From: a virus
IMG/VR virus record: IMGVR_UViG_3300022413_000011
Span: 1 to 62,777 of that record
Strand: one strand, 5' to 3'
DNA: 62,777 bases
Shown here: one piece after another, positions 42,294 to 50,872 of the stretch
Position numbering within the stretch: the first letter of the stretch is position 1
Layout of the letters: the number at the start of each line of letters is the position of its first letter
The notes under the pieces: generated by a model
Told to the model about the DNA's origin: nothing
The model's input: the letters and a program-made list of their open reading frames with translations, nothing else
Database searches by the model: none
Made by a program: the position numbers and the translations under genes

Positions 42294-44026
42294 TAGATAC
42301 CTCCTGACGCGGCCACCAGGCCATCCAGGAAGGAGCCAAGGCCAGTGCTGCTGGCTGACTCTTTTTCCTCGGTCTCTTTGGGACCTTTCAGCGATTTACT
42401 TTCACCCACCGTGGTGGGCTGGTTCACAACGTGACCAGCCAGAATGTCTGCTAGGCTAGCGCGCGGTGTTTCAACCAAAGCCTTTTCTGCCTCCTGGCTT
42501 TTTAGTTCTTTCTCCAGGAGTTCAATTCTGTCTGCGTACGCCTTCAAGATGGGCGCGAGTGTCTCACCCACCTCTTTGATTACATCCTCTCGGACCCCCT
42601 CTTCCTTCTTGTTCTCTGGGGTCTCGTCCTTGGACTCGGCATCGGTGGTGGAGGCTCCCTCTTGGGTTTCCTCATCTTCCGATTTCCGGTCCAGTTCTTC
42701 GCCTTCTGCTGCCTTATCCGCGATAGTCGATTCAATCGCGGCAGGATCAAAGCCCAATTCGGCAAGGAAGGACTTTTGGCCATCACTTAGAGCCATATCG
42801 TTCTCCTCAATTATGAATCCCGTCAAAAGGTTCGCTGCCTTGCTAACTGGCAGCACGCTCACCTCTGACGTGATTGCAAAGTCAATCACGCTTTCATCCG
42901 TCGAGTCGCGACGGATATATCGTCTCGGCATCCCGTGGCTCATGCCCAGGTCTACCATTTCTGCCAACTTGTTGGCTTTTGCTTCTTGCCCTTCGTCTAT
43001 GAGCCCAGAACACATCTGGAACCCATCTGCGTACGATACCCAGTCGCACGCCCCGATTCTTGAGCCAGAAACGTGCCATGCCCATAGTTCCGGATATGGC
43101 GTCACGCCTTCCTTGCACAAAAATTCAAAAGCTCTATGAGCCTTTTCACTAATTATGTCCCCGTCTCTGTCACGGTAGTTGTTGGAGTAAATCCCTAGGA
43201 ATCGTACTCGGCCATCCTTCTGTTTGTTCAGGATGAAACTAGCATGTGACTTCAGGGTGTCTGGTGGGCTTTTGCCCAGCTTCCTGTAGAGCCCTCTGAG
43301 CCTCGCTTTTGCCTTCGGTATGTCACCGGAGGGTATGGGGGTTTTGTTGCCTCTCAGACCTGCCTCAGACAGCGCAGAGACCACGCGGCCCAACTGGGCA
43401 ACGGTCACATTCCCACTCTTGCCCTCTGCAATGCGCAATTTCCAGTCAGAAGGGTCATTGGATGGAGTGTACAGATAATCGCTCTTTTTAAATGTGACAC
43501 CCGAATCCGTTTTGGAAGCCTTGCTGTCCGACCCGGGATTCCCCTCTGAGATACGCATGACGTATTCATCCGACAGAGACCGAATGGCATTGGCCTTGTC
43601 ATCAGAATCTCCACTCATGACACTACCAATCATTGTTACAAATGCCTGTGTGTCGTCCTGGATAATCTGCGACTTTTCGCGCGCCTCAAGCCACATGTCG
43701 TAATCCTCAAATGAGGAAATGCCCCAGGGGGGTGATGGTCTCCAATGCTTCTGCGTTTCTTGGCTCATTTTCATCCACGGAATCGCATCCTTGGTGGGCA
43801 CCTCACTGGTGGCACCAATTGGTGCCCAATACCCGTCGTCCCCCTCTTCGTACTCCCGAACATGGTATCGGCCATCAGAACCGGACTTTGTGATGACGCC
43901 ACGAACGACAGGGGTTACCCCCTTTGCCGTGCGCACATACGAGCCATCACGCAACTCCTCTTTTGATGCCACATGGTTGGTCTGCCCAACCTCACTCATT
44001 TCTTTTACTTTATCTATGTTGACCAT
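42293..44026 (-). CDS. Capsid maturation protease fused to scaffold
   Basis: 577 residues. About 265-420 reads as an XkdF/S78-like prohead protease (RFLGIYSNNYRDRDGDII, ELWAWHVSGSRIG, MVDLGMSHGMPRRYI), with the His of AWHVSG and the Ser/His of MSHGM as catalytic candidates. About 430-560 is highly acidic and coiled-coil (APILKAYADRIELLEKELKS), like internal scaffolds. The N-terminal 250 residues contain a short beta domain (SYVRTAKGVTPVVRG). It would shape the prohead and then degrade itself. Confidence 0.65.
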   Translation of the reverse strand: MVNIDKVKEMSEVGQTNHVASKEELRDGSYVRTAKGVTPVVRGVITKSGSDGRYHVREYEEGDDGYWAPIGATSEVPTKDAIPWMKMSQETQKHWRPSPPWGISSFEDYDMWLEAREKSQIIQDDTQAFVTMIGSVMSGDSDDKANAIRSLSDEYVMRISEGNPGSDSKASKTDSGVTFKKSDYLYTPSNDPSDWKLRIAEGKSGNVTVAQLGRVVSALSEAGLRGNKTPIPSGDIPKAKARLRGLYRKLGKSPPDTLKSHASFILNKQKDGRVRFLGIYSNNYRDRDGDIISEKAHRAFEFLCKEGVTPYPELWAWHVSGSRIGACDWVSYADGFQMCSGLIDEGQEAKANKLAEMVDLGMSHGMPRRYIRRDSTDESVIDFAITSEVSVLPVSKAANLLTGFIIEENDMALSDGQKSFLAELGFDPAAIESTIADKAAEGEELDRKSEDEETQEGASTTDAESKDETPENKKEEGVREDVIKEVGETLAPILKAYADRIELLEKELKSQEAEKALVETPRASLADILAGHVVNQPTTVGESKSLKGPKETEEKESASSTGLGSFLDGLVAASGGI

Positions 44027-45664
44027 TTATACATTTCCCTGTGGCTGTGCCGAGGCTTCAGCCTGATCATTCGTTCCCTCCAGGGGGTTTTCCTCCTGAA
44101 GAGACTCCTCCAATGCAGCCACCTCTACAAGCGACTCGGACTCCACCCTGAGTTTCTCAAGCGCAGCAATAGAGAGTCGTATGCGCCATCGTCTCTTCTC
44201 GCCCTGTATCGCATTCAAAGCCGTGTACGCTCTCTCCAGAGCATCTGTTGTCTCTTCAAGAACGACATCGGCGTTTTCGGATGTCATCCTTACCGGACGT
44301 GTGACTTCTTTGAGCAACAGTTCAATCATGGGGTCACTGGAGTAAAACAACGAATAGACATCGTCCCCGTCCGGGGTTCGCCCATCGGAAAGCTCGAGTG
44401 TTTCAAATTCGAATTTTGTAATCTCACCCTTACGCATCATCATCATGCGCTGGGTTCGTGTGTCAGTTAGACCACTGGCCACATCCCTGCTGCGCGCGGT
44501 GGCGCGCATAGCATGGATTCGTGCCGTGGCCTCATCCTGCGAATCGTCCAGTGAGTCAAAGGTGGCAGACAACCCTTCAGGGCAGTATTTCTCAGTGAGT
44601 TGCTCTGCCAGGTCGTCTGTAAACTCTTTCAATCCTTTTGTTTTCAGCTTGCGATCCATCGTCTCCGCGTCGCCCTTGGTGGCTCCCTGTAAGCCAAAGG
44701 CGATGTTCAGGTCTCGCAAGTCAAGGCCAAACGCTGAAGCAACCACGGACATATCTATCAGATATGTTTCCGTGCGATTGAACCCGTCCGGTGTTCCTGC
44801 CAGGTCTATTTTGTTCAGCTTCAGACTGGACGCGGCCATCTTGGGTGCCAGCAAGAGGGTCTTTGAGAAATAATCGTTACCAGATGCAGAAAGCTTCACA
44901 TGGTGGGCACCCACAGCCGACTCGATTTGGTCCACTGTCGCCCCGGTTTCCACGTAGAGTATCTGGCGCGCTGGCTTACTCCCTAGCTTCTCCTCTAGGT
45001 AGCTAGAAATCGCCTTCTGCTCTCTGGCAGACTCCAGACACGAAGAGACCGGACAAAAGCCCACACCGTTAAGTTCAGGGTCGGGGTTTGGCAGCTTCGT
45101 CATATGGACAAGGCGCGTATGGTGTATGGGGTACTGCTGCATATCGGTGTGGGTGTATACAATGGGGTATTCAGGGGAACTAGTCCTCATGCAGAGGGCA
45201 CTTTGCATGTGTGCTAGGCCATATGGTCTCCCAACAATAGGCCCGTCCTTGTTCCCCTGGCCCAGGACAAGCATAAATGCACCGTTATCCTGGGTTAAAT
45301 AGTCCTGCACAAATTTCTGTAGCTCATTCCTCAGTCCACCCATCATGCCAGAGTTTCTCATGAGGGAGACTCGCATCTCCTCGGCCATCTTGACCATTCT
45401 GGAGACACTTCTGTCATCTGCTTCAATGGTGAGAGGGACAGACAACAGCTTGCTCGTAAATGTGACGATGGATATTTTGAGTACATCGGCGTCAAACGCC
45501 AGTTTTCTTAGCGCGGAGTCACGGTGCGCACTCCAGTACGGGGGAATACCAGATACGCTGCCCGGGAGCAGAAAGGCGACGCGATGACTCATCCCACTGC
45601 TGTCGGCATCCGTCTCCGTTTCCCAGGGCGCGCCTGACATAACCTCTTGTAATTTATCAGGCAT
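44027..45664 (-). CDS. Portal protein
   Basis: 545 residues from ATG 45664, which overlaps the terminase stop by 8 nt; an upstream in-frame GTG is less likely. The core looks like a portal: early helices, the stem/crown region (ADVLKISIVTFTSKLLSVPL), LTQDNGAFMLVLGQG, and the late helical tail (ERAYTALNAIQGEKRRWRIR). It forms the dodecameric DNA channel to which TerL docks. Order TerS-TerL-portal-protease-capsid supports it. Confidence 0.75.
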   Translation of the reverse strand: MPDKLQEVMSGAPWETETDADSSGMSHRVAFLLPGSVSGIPPYWSAHRDSALRKLAFDADVLKISIVTFTSKLLSVPLTIEADDRSVSRMVKMAEEMRVSLMRNSGMMGGLRNELQKFVQDYLTQDNGAFMLVLGQGNKDGPIVGRPYGLAHMQSALCMRTSSPEYPIVYTHTDMQQYPIHHTRLVHMTKLPNPDPELNGVGFCPVSSCLESAREQKAISSYLEEKLGSKPARQILYVETGATVDQIESAVGAHHVKLSASGNDYFSKTLLLAPKMAASSLKLNKIDLAGTPDGFNRTETYLIDMSVVASAFGLDLRDLNIAFGLQGATKGDAETMDRKLKTKGLKEFTDDLAEQLTEKYCPEGLSATFDSLDDSQDEATARIHAMRATARSRDVASGLTDTRTQRMMMMRKGEITKFEFETLELSDGRTPDGDDVYSLFYSSDPMIELLLKEVTRPVRMTSENADVVLEETTDALERAYTALNAIQGEKRRWRIRLSIAALEKLRVESESLVEVAALEESLQEENPLEGTNDQAEASAQPQGNV

Positions 45665-46985
45665 AATCCATTCCCATTCCGTCACAATCGTTCAAAAATG
45701 TGACAGAGTATCTTAGAGTATCACACGAGTGATCGTGTATCTTTTTTGGTTTCTCTTGCACACCGTCTTTATTCTCTGCCCACACGTATCCGGGGATTTC
45801 CTCTATGATTCCACTGGGCAACCCCTTTTCCTCGCAGACCTCATCTGGTTCTTCGAGACATCCAGAATAAATCGTCAGAGAGGGTCTCCCGTCGTCATCG
45901 AGTTCGAGTTTCTCAGACACCCTTTCGATGCCATATAACACGTCGTTGTTTGCTGGCACAGCAGGTAGTCCTGCTTCAACAAATTGCTGTAGAAACTCTG
46001 GCCTGGCAGGGTCACAGACAAAGATGTCTGGGTGATATATGGCCGACAACTCCCTAGCCTTTTCAATCCACCACTCTATGGTTCTCTGAGTCTTGGACAC
46101 CTCGTGCAAGACGCGCACATCGCGTTTTACATCCATAGAGGAGACCATCATCGTCCCCCTGCTGGTGTATCCCCAGTCAACACCCACTGCCGTGATTGTT
46201 GTGACTTCTGGGTTGGGCAGGATATGGGTGTTGTCCCAGAGTGTGGCTGGCGTTTTTGTGCCACGAACCGTAGCGTCCAGCATTTTTTGTCTGGACACCG
46301 AGTGAATACTGTCATTCCAGTCCCAGATGACGCCTTCGGACTGAGCCCATTTCCCCTCTAGCAGACGAAGTCTCGTAACCCCTGTTAGCTTTCTTAGAGA
46401 CTCTATATAGTCGTCTGGGTTATATGGGTTGTCCAGGGGACCTGCCTCGTACACAGAGGCTTCTCCCCCTAGTATCAGCCTCCTGCGAATCCAGTGCATT
46501 GGGCCATCTGGATTTGTAGACAGAATAATCTGCCTCCAGGGTGCTGCTTGCCCTCTCATGCGCCCCAGAATCTCGTTGTAATCGCTCTCGAGGAATCTGG
46601 TTGCCTCTTCCATCCAGGCTATATCAATAGACCCTGCTTGCCCGATGGAGCGAATCGCTTCTTTCTGCTCCTCATCGGCCATGCCTCCATAAGCCAGGAT
46701 GCTACCGTTTGCATACTCAAATCTAAGCTTGGACGAGAAATGACGTATGAATGGGTCGCCCTGCACCACCGTTCTCTCGAACATCAGAACGGTGGAGTTT
46801 GTCATACTTTGTCGCTTTTTGCGCAGCATGACCCCCATTGCGTCGGGATACTTCCTGAGATACGCATCCATCTTTTGGGCTGCGCACATACTGCGCCCTG
46901 CTCCAGCAGGACCAGACAAGAGAACAGTAGATGACTTGTCCCGAAGTGGGGGAATTTGCCACGCCAATGGCGTAAAAGAATTCAC
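45657..46985 (-). CDS. terL: Terminase large subunit
   Basis: 442 residues. ATPase: LLSGPAGAGRSMCAAQ in the Walker A place (Arg where Lys is usual), and IDIAWMEEATRF as Walker B with catalytic Glu. Nuclease: VGVDWGYTSRGTM supplies the first RNase H-like Asp, and CDPARPEF with HDHSCDTLRY the later acidic residues. It packages DNA into proheads and cuts it. The start codon appears to be GTG immediately after the preceding stop (TAG-GTG), without a strong ribosome site, so expression may depend on the secreted-protein gene upstream. Confidence 0.85.
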   Translation of the reverse strand: MNSFTPLAWQIPPLRDKSSTVLLSGPAGAGRSMCAAQKMDAYLRKYPDAMGVMLRKKRQSMTNSTVLMFERTVVQGDPFIRHFSSKLRFEYANGSILAYGGMADEEQKEAIRSIGQAGSIDIAWMEEATRFLESDYNEILGRMRGQAAPWRQIILSTNPDGPMHWIRRRLILGGEASVYEAGPLDNPYNPDDYIESLRKLTGVTRLRLLEGKWAQSEGVIWDWNDSIHSVSRQKMLDATVRGTKTPATLWDNTHILPNPEVTTITAVGVDWGYTSRGTMMVSSMDVKRDVRVLHEVSKTQRTIEWWIEKARELSAIYHPDIFVCDPARPEFLQQFVEAGLPAVPANNDVLYGIERVSEKLELDDDGRPSLTIYSGCLEEPDEVCEEKGLPSGIIEEIPGYVWAENKDGVQEKPKKIHDHSCDTLRYSVTFLNDCDGMGMDYA

Positions 46986-47456
46986 CTATTTGAATACGCC
47001 AATCGCCGTAATTGTAATCGGACTGGTAATAGTTAGATCGGCATTAACACAGGTGTATCGTCCAAAAACAGCGTGCTGCACCAGCGCATCCTCATCAGCC
47101 ACAACCGCGGACGCGGGCACAGGACCGTTGTCAAAGGTAATAAGGTCATTGGTGTGCTGGATTGTCAACGTGGTCGTGTTGACCGTCCCCACATCAATCA
47201 CATGCTGGAAGTCAACGATTTCATAGGCAGACGCCTCAAAACAGGTGCGCTTGTCGGCAGTCAGCACCTCTGCGTCAAAAAACTCATAAACGCGCGCTGT
47301 CCCACTTTGCAGATTAACCGATGCGACCGGGGTTACGATTGCCTGTGGCGCGGCGTTTGCCCGATTGGTTCCGTCAGACGGAATCGCAAGGATAAATGCC
47401 ACGGCAAGCACAGCTAACACCAAAATGGCCGACGCGACTTTGTTTCTGTGATTCAT
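46986..47456 (-). CDS. Predicted secreted protein between terS and terL
   Basis: 156 residues with a typical signal peptide: basic start (MNHRNK), hydrophobic core (ILVLAVLAVAFILA) and likely cleavage after ANA (about 35). The mature part is beta-rich with two Cys that could pair. Not a lipoprotein (no Cys at the cleavage point). Finding an exported protein between the two terminase genes is odd; it may act in the envelope, for example in superinfection exclusion. Good ribosome site (AGAGG, 8 nt). Confidence 0.6.
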   Translation of the reverse strand: MNHRNKVASAILVLAVLAVAFILAIPSDGTNRANAAPQAIVTPVASVNLQSGTARVYEFFDAEVLTADKRTCFEASAYEIVDFQHVIDVGTVNTTTLTIQHTNDLITFDNGPVPASAVVADEDALVQHAVFGRYTCVNADLTITSPITITAIGVFK

Positions 47457-47459
47457 AAT

Positions 47460-47843
47460 TTATTCCTCTATTAGAAATTCCTCTTCTTGTACTTCGATCT
47501 CAACATCATCCCAGTCATCTGGCGTAAACCCGATGAATGCCTTGATTTCTCCGTTGTTGATGATTTGGCCGTCCTTGTATTTATCAGGTTTGTGTGCCTT
47601 CAGCATCTTTTCTAGGAGCATATCGCTGTCCGATAATGCCCGTCTCCCTGCTTCACCCTCCAGTCGGTCGGCAAAGTCGGATTGGGCATCATCGAATTCT
47701 TCCTTAAACTGGGGGTTGTCTCGAATAGCCTTTCTGACGACACTGGAACTCACCCCAGCCTCCAGGGATGCCTCGTAAATGTTTCCTTTTACTATGTATG
47801 ACTCCAGAAACGCTGGCATCCAGATACCGTCAGAGATACTCAT
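47460..47843 (-). CDS. terS: Terminase small subunit
   Basis: 127 residues from ATG 47843. An N-terminal helix-turn-helix (GNIYEASLEAGVSSSVVRKA) is followed by NPQFKEEFDDAQSDFADRLE and a long helix, the normal TerS pattern for DNA recognition and oligomerisation. A promoter lies so close that transcription would begin at or just before this ATG, so the message may be leaderless, or the true start may be ATG 47819 (MPAFLESYIVKG). First gene of the late operon. Confidence 0.7.
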   Translation of the reverse strand: MSISDGIWMPAFLESYIVKGNIYEASLEAGVSSSVVRKAIRDNPQFKEEFDDAQSDFADRLEGEAGRRALSDSDMLLEKMLKAHKPDKYKDGQIINNGEIKAFIGFTPDDWDDVEIEVQEEEFLIEE

Positions 47844-47850
47844 GGGCCTA

Positions 47851-47879
47851 CTAATACAACATGCGCATCCTAATGTCAA
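47851..47879 (-). promoter_or_regulatory. Late operon promoter (minus strand)
   Basis: On the minus strand TTGACA (47879-47874), 17 bp, then TATTAG (47856-47851). The perfect -35 suggests a strong host-sigma70 promoter. Predicted start point about 47844, at the terS ATG. No other good promoter was seen for the 37-kb late operon. Confidence 0.6.
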
Positions 47880-47910
47880 CTGACGGAATACATCAGTATC
47901 CTTACAGGAA

Positions 47911-47993
47911 ACATTTTTTCCGGAAAAATCTGGAAAAATCTGGAAAAATGTGGATTTTTCCGGAAAAATCTGGAAAAATCCACATTTTTCCGG
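47911..47993 (+). repeat. Phased A-tract array with 20-bp inverted repeat between divergent promoters
   Basis: Eight 10-bp modules of type (C/T)GGAAAAATC or its complement follow each other without a gap: 47911, 47921, 47931 and so on. A5/T5 tracts recur every 10 bp, which normally makes DNA bend strongly. Within it, 47942-47961 and 47972-47991 form a perfect 20-bp inverted repeat with a 10-bp spacer. It lies 32 bp from one promoter and 8 bp from the other. Candidate operator, partition site, or pac/cos recognition site beside terS. Confidence 0.75.
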
Positions 47994-48000
47994 CGAATCC

Positions 48001-48029
48001 TTGCTTTTGGTGCCTCGTCGTGCTATAAT
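48001..48029 (+). promoter_or_regulatory. Rightward promoter of the divergent pair
   Basis: TTGCTT (48001-48006), 17 bp, TATAAT (48024-48029, perfect -10). Transcription would begin near 48036 and read into the RHH-like gene at 48071. TGCTGCA is repeated at 48029-48044 around the start point and could be a small operator. Confidence 0.65.
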
Positions 48030-48070
48030 GCTGCATAGTGCTGCACGAAACGATAAAAATAGGAGGGGTT

Positions 48071-48445
48071 ATGAGTATGAGACCGTCAGTAAACCTAAAC
48101 ACACCAGAATTGGTGGAAATGTTTGAGGTTGTAGCAGAGAGGGTTAGAAGATTTCATCCAAAGGCCAGTGACTCAGATGTGTTTATCCTGATATTGGTGG
48201 ACAAGTACAACTACTACACAGATCCACATCCAAAAAAGGAAAGCGAGTCAAGTCTGGCCAGAATAGAGAATATGCTGAAGGTTCTGCTAGACGAAAAGGG
48301 CGTGGAGTACATCCCCCCATACAAAGACATGGATTTTTCCGACTGTGACAATCCATATATCGAAGAGATGAGTTTGTCCGATGCCCTTGATGTTTTCCAT
48401 ACCGTAAGGGATGCGATAGGCAATAATAGCACATCCCAAATTTGA
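48071..48445 (+). CDS. RHH-like small protein, possible regulator of the divergent region
   Basis: 124 residues from ATG 48071, with AGGAGG 4 nt upstream; ATG 48077 is an alternative. The N-terminus (RPSVNLNTPELVEMFEVVAE, then a second helix ASDSDVFILILVDKY) could be a strand-helix-helix fold of the MetJ/Arc type. The C-terminal half is acidic. As first gene beside the repeat array it is a natural candidate to bind those repeats. The match is weak; function otherwise unknown. Confidence 0.5.
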   Translation: MSMRPSVNLNTPELVEMFEVVAERVRRFHPKASDSDVFILILVDKYNYYTDPHPKKESESSLARIENMLKVLLDEKGVEYIPPYKDMDFSDCDNPYIEEMSLSDALDVFHTVRDAIGNNSTSQI

Positions 48446-48470
48446 CATTCGCCCAAATGTACGGTATGAT
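48442..48470 (+). promoter_or_regulatory. Promoter for the FtsK-like operon
   Basis: TTGACA (48442-48447), 17 bp, TATGAT (48465-48470). Starts within the end of the RHH-like gene. The 12-bp motif ATAATCACATGG (48469-48480) overlaps the -10 and recurs at 57340-57351 beside another promoter. Confidence 0.65.
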
Positions 48471-48496
48471 AATCACATGGACAGAAAGGAGGCAGT

Positions 48497-50041
48497 ATGC
48501 CGAACAGAAAAATTGTGGGGCTGGCAACCCTGTATGTTGCCCTGACGGGTGCAATGGGTCTACTTGTGTATATGGGCCTCACGGCAGTGGGGGCACAGGT
48601 AGACCCATTGGTTATTACCGTCATTGCCGTGCCAGTCACAACGCTGATTTTTGTGTGGATAATGAATAGCCAAAAAACTAGCCCTAGAAAAAACAGAGAA
48701 TTGGACTTCGTGGTGCCAGTGCATCGCGCGTCCGCGCCACCCACGGATAGCTCTCCACCAGTTACCCAAAAAGCCAAGAAGGTTGTCACGGACGCAGACC
48801 TTCTGGCCCTGCGAGAAGCGTCAAACAGAGAGGAGTGGGGGATTCGGTTTGGCAAAGGGAACGTGCTGTCTCGCCACACGGTATACTCTCTGTGGCTGGC
48901 GAATGGGGTCACCTCCAGGAATGTCCTTAAACTAAGGGACCATATGGCAGACATTATATATAGGGGTCGTGGGAACCAAGGCGAACAGAGAGTAAAAGTC
49001 ACCTTCGTGTCTCAGCCAGCCACCATAATAGTGCCACGCCTAAATCCAGACATCCTGAGATACTCCGACGCACCCACACCCGGGTCGTACACGGCAAACC
49101 TGGGGGTAACGGCATCGTACCCAGAAAAAGATGTCTCTGTGAACCTTGGGGGAAACAGCGAGTTCTCTCTTCTAATAGGTGGGGCTCCTGGTAGTGGGAA
49201 ATCAAATCTACTAGATGGCATCATCGTACAGTTGGCCATGCACAACTCCCCAGAGGACATCCAGTTTATCCTGGCAGACATGAACGAGAAGCACCTGTCC
49301 CCGTATGAGCGTATCCCCCACGTGAGGACTATGGTGAAGACCCCTGGGGAGATGATGAAACAAATCAGATGGATAAAGGAGCATCTGTTCAAAGGCAAGG
49401 ACGGGGATTTCTCCCAAAGAACCGTCCTAATTGTAGACGAGGCAGACTGGTACACGGGCACCCATGACTCTAACCCGAACGTACGGTCACTGCGTCATGA
49501 GTTAACCCTGATTGTAAACAAGGGTAGAGGTTTTGGCGTGTCAGTCATAATGGCAACGCAGAAACCATCAAACGACAATATGCCAACCAACCTGCGAGAC
49601 GCCTTCCCCACCAGAATTTCTGGCAAAACGGGGAGTGTCCCTCAGTCAACAATGATTTTAGGCCCTGGGTTCGACCAAGGGGCTTACCTCTCCGGGGAGG
49701 GCCACTTCTTTATCCAGGGACGAGAACAGGAGCGCGAGTTTCTCTCGTACCTTGTGGAGGACAGGGAGAAGGAGATACAGAGGATTGTTGAGAAGTGGCC
49801 AGGGTTTTCTAGGGGAGGAACATCGGTTGACGATGTGGAAATACCGGAAAGAGTTCTGGCTGTCTTCAGAGAGTGTGACGATGGTCTGGGAAACCTGTCT
49901 GGCCACAAGGTGAAGGCAATGAAGGCCCTGTCATCTGTTCTAGGCAGGTCTCACGCTGGAGACAACTACGCAGAGTTTACAGAGCGTGTGAATGAAATGG
50001 TAGACAAGTACAGGAGGGACAACCATGAGCATGGAGTATGA
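48497..50041 (+). CDS. FtsK/SpoIIIE-like membrane DNA translocase
   Basis: 514 residues with AAAGGAGG 4 nt before ATG. Two N-terminal membrane helices (LATLYVALTGAMGLLVYMGL; LVITVIAVPVTTLIFVWIM), a linker, then an FtsK-type ATPase: Walker A LIGGAPGSGKSNLLDG, Walker B RTVLIVDEADWY, sensor SVIMATQKPSNDNMP. There is no FtsK gamma DNA-orientation domain. Relatives include plasmid transfer pumps (TraB/TraSA type) and phage-plasmid FtsKs. It may pump phage DNA through or along the membrane, or distribute plasmid-form DNA at division. Confidence 0.75.
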   Translation: MPNRKIVGLATLYVALTGAMGLLVYMGLTAVGAQVDPLVITVIAVPVTTLIFVWIMNSQKTSPRKNRELDFVVPVHRASAPPTDSSPPVTQKAKKVVTDADLLALREASNREEWGIRFGKGNVLSRHTVYSLWLANGVTSRNVLKLRDHMADIIYRGRGNQGEQRVKVTFVSQPATIIVPRLNPDILRYSDAPTPGSYTANLGVTASYPEKDVSVNLGGNSEFSLLIGGAPGSGKSNLLDGIIVQLAMHNSPEDIQFILADMNEKHLSPYERIPHVRTMVKTPGEMMKQIRWIKEHLFKGKDGDFSQRTVLIVDEADWYTGTHDSNPNVRSLRHELTLIVNKGRGFGVSVIMATQKPSNDNMPTNLRDAFPTRISGKTGSVPQSTMILGPGFDQGAYLSGEGHFFIQGREQEREFLSYLVEDREKEIQRIVEKWPGFSRGGTSVDDVEIPERVLAVFRECDDGLGNLSGHKVKAMKALSSVLGRSHAGDNYAEFTERVNEMVDKYRRDNHEHGV

Positions 50042-50510
50042 CATCCAAAGAATGCCAGAAGTCGATGAGGGGGTAACCAAGTCCTGGTCGTACAAAGCTG
50101 TGTTTCTGGGCAACCTAGCTGCCCTGATTGTCGTCATCATCGTGACCCTCGCTGGGATTGTCGCATACGTCCACTGGATTCTAGGAGAAACTGCTGGTAT
50201 AATTACGGCAATTGGATTCATCCTGGTTGCAGTCATGATTCTCATCCTGTTTCTGCATGACAGAAGTCAGGAGCGACACGTGGCACACCTGATGGGCACC
50301 GTGCAGGTTGCCCTACGGCACATTGGCCCCGCGATGAGAACGGACCTGGAGGAACAGGCCAAGACACACTGGGGTGGGGTACGGCAGGAGCAGAGATACT
50401 TTACAAACAGCGCACTCCTAGAAAAGCAGACGGATGAACGCCTGCGCGCCTCGCAGGAAAAGGTGGGACACCAGTTCAGTGCGCCACCGGAAGGATGGGA
50501 AGACGAATGA
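50025..50510 (+). CDS. Two-span membrane protein, partner of the translocase
   Basis: 161 residues; starts inside the FtsK gene (overlap 17 nt, GGAGG upstream). Two adjacent membrane helices (LGNLAALIVVIIVTLAGIVA; AGIITAIGFILVAVMILILF) then a cytoplasmic polar tail of about 80 residues. Strong coupling suggests it forms a complex with the translocase at the membrane. No family recognised. Confidence 0.6.
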   Translation: MSMEYDIQRMPEVDEGVTKSWSYKAVFLGNLAALIVVIIVTLAGIVAYVHWILGETAGIITAIGFILVAVMILILFLHDRSQERHVAHLMGTVQVALRHIGPAMRTDLEEQAKTHWGGVRQEQRYFTNSALLEKQTDERLRASQEKVGHQFSAPPEGWEDE

Positions 50511-50872
50511 GGAGACTCACGAAAGATGGACGGACGCAGAGCATAACGAAATGGGCCAAGGAATTAGGTATATCTAGCCCCACGATATACAGAAGGTTGG
50601 ATCGTGGGGATACGGACGAAAGAGCACTGAGACCCGTTAGGGAGAAACTTGACAAACCTGACGCGTACGATGAGATAATCAGAATCTATCTCGACGCCCA
50701 AACCACTCCATCCATTAGACAGGTGGCCGACGAGATGGAGATGCCCGTCTCCACCATCGGGGACAGAATCCAGGAAATGGTGAAAAAGGGTCTGCTGAAA
50801 AAGGGCTCTGGGTCTCACAAGAACCTTTATGTTCCACAGGAGGGAGACAACAATGGGCCTCAACAAGCATGA
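50507..50872 (+). CDS. Winged-helix DNA-binding protein
   Basis: 121 residues from ATG 50507 (ATGA overlap with the previous stop, GGGAAG upstream). The first half has one helix-turn-helix (SITKWAKELGISSPTIYRRL) and the second a winged helix (SIRQVADEMEMPVSTIGDRI, then KKGLLKKGSGSHKN) like LexA or MarR DNA-binding domains. Two DNA-binding units in one small protein suggest a regulator of this operon or of the small RNA promoter downstream. Confidence 0.6.
   Translation: MRRLTKDGRTQSITKWAKELGISSPTIYRRLDRGDTDERALRPVREKLDKPDAYDEIIRIYLDAQTTPSIRQVADEMEMPVSTIGDRIQEMVKKGLLKKGSGSHKNLYVPQEGDNNGPQQA

Noticed and set aside
47911-47993. Possible CRISPR array
   Set aside because: The repeats are contiguous 10-bp modules without unique spacers, so they are not CRISPR.
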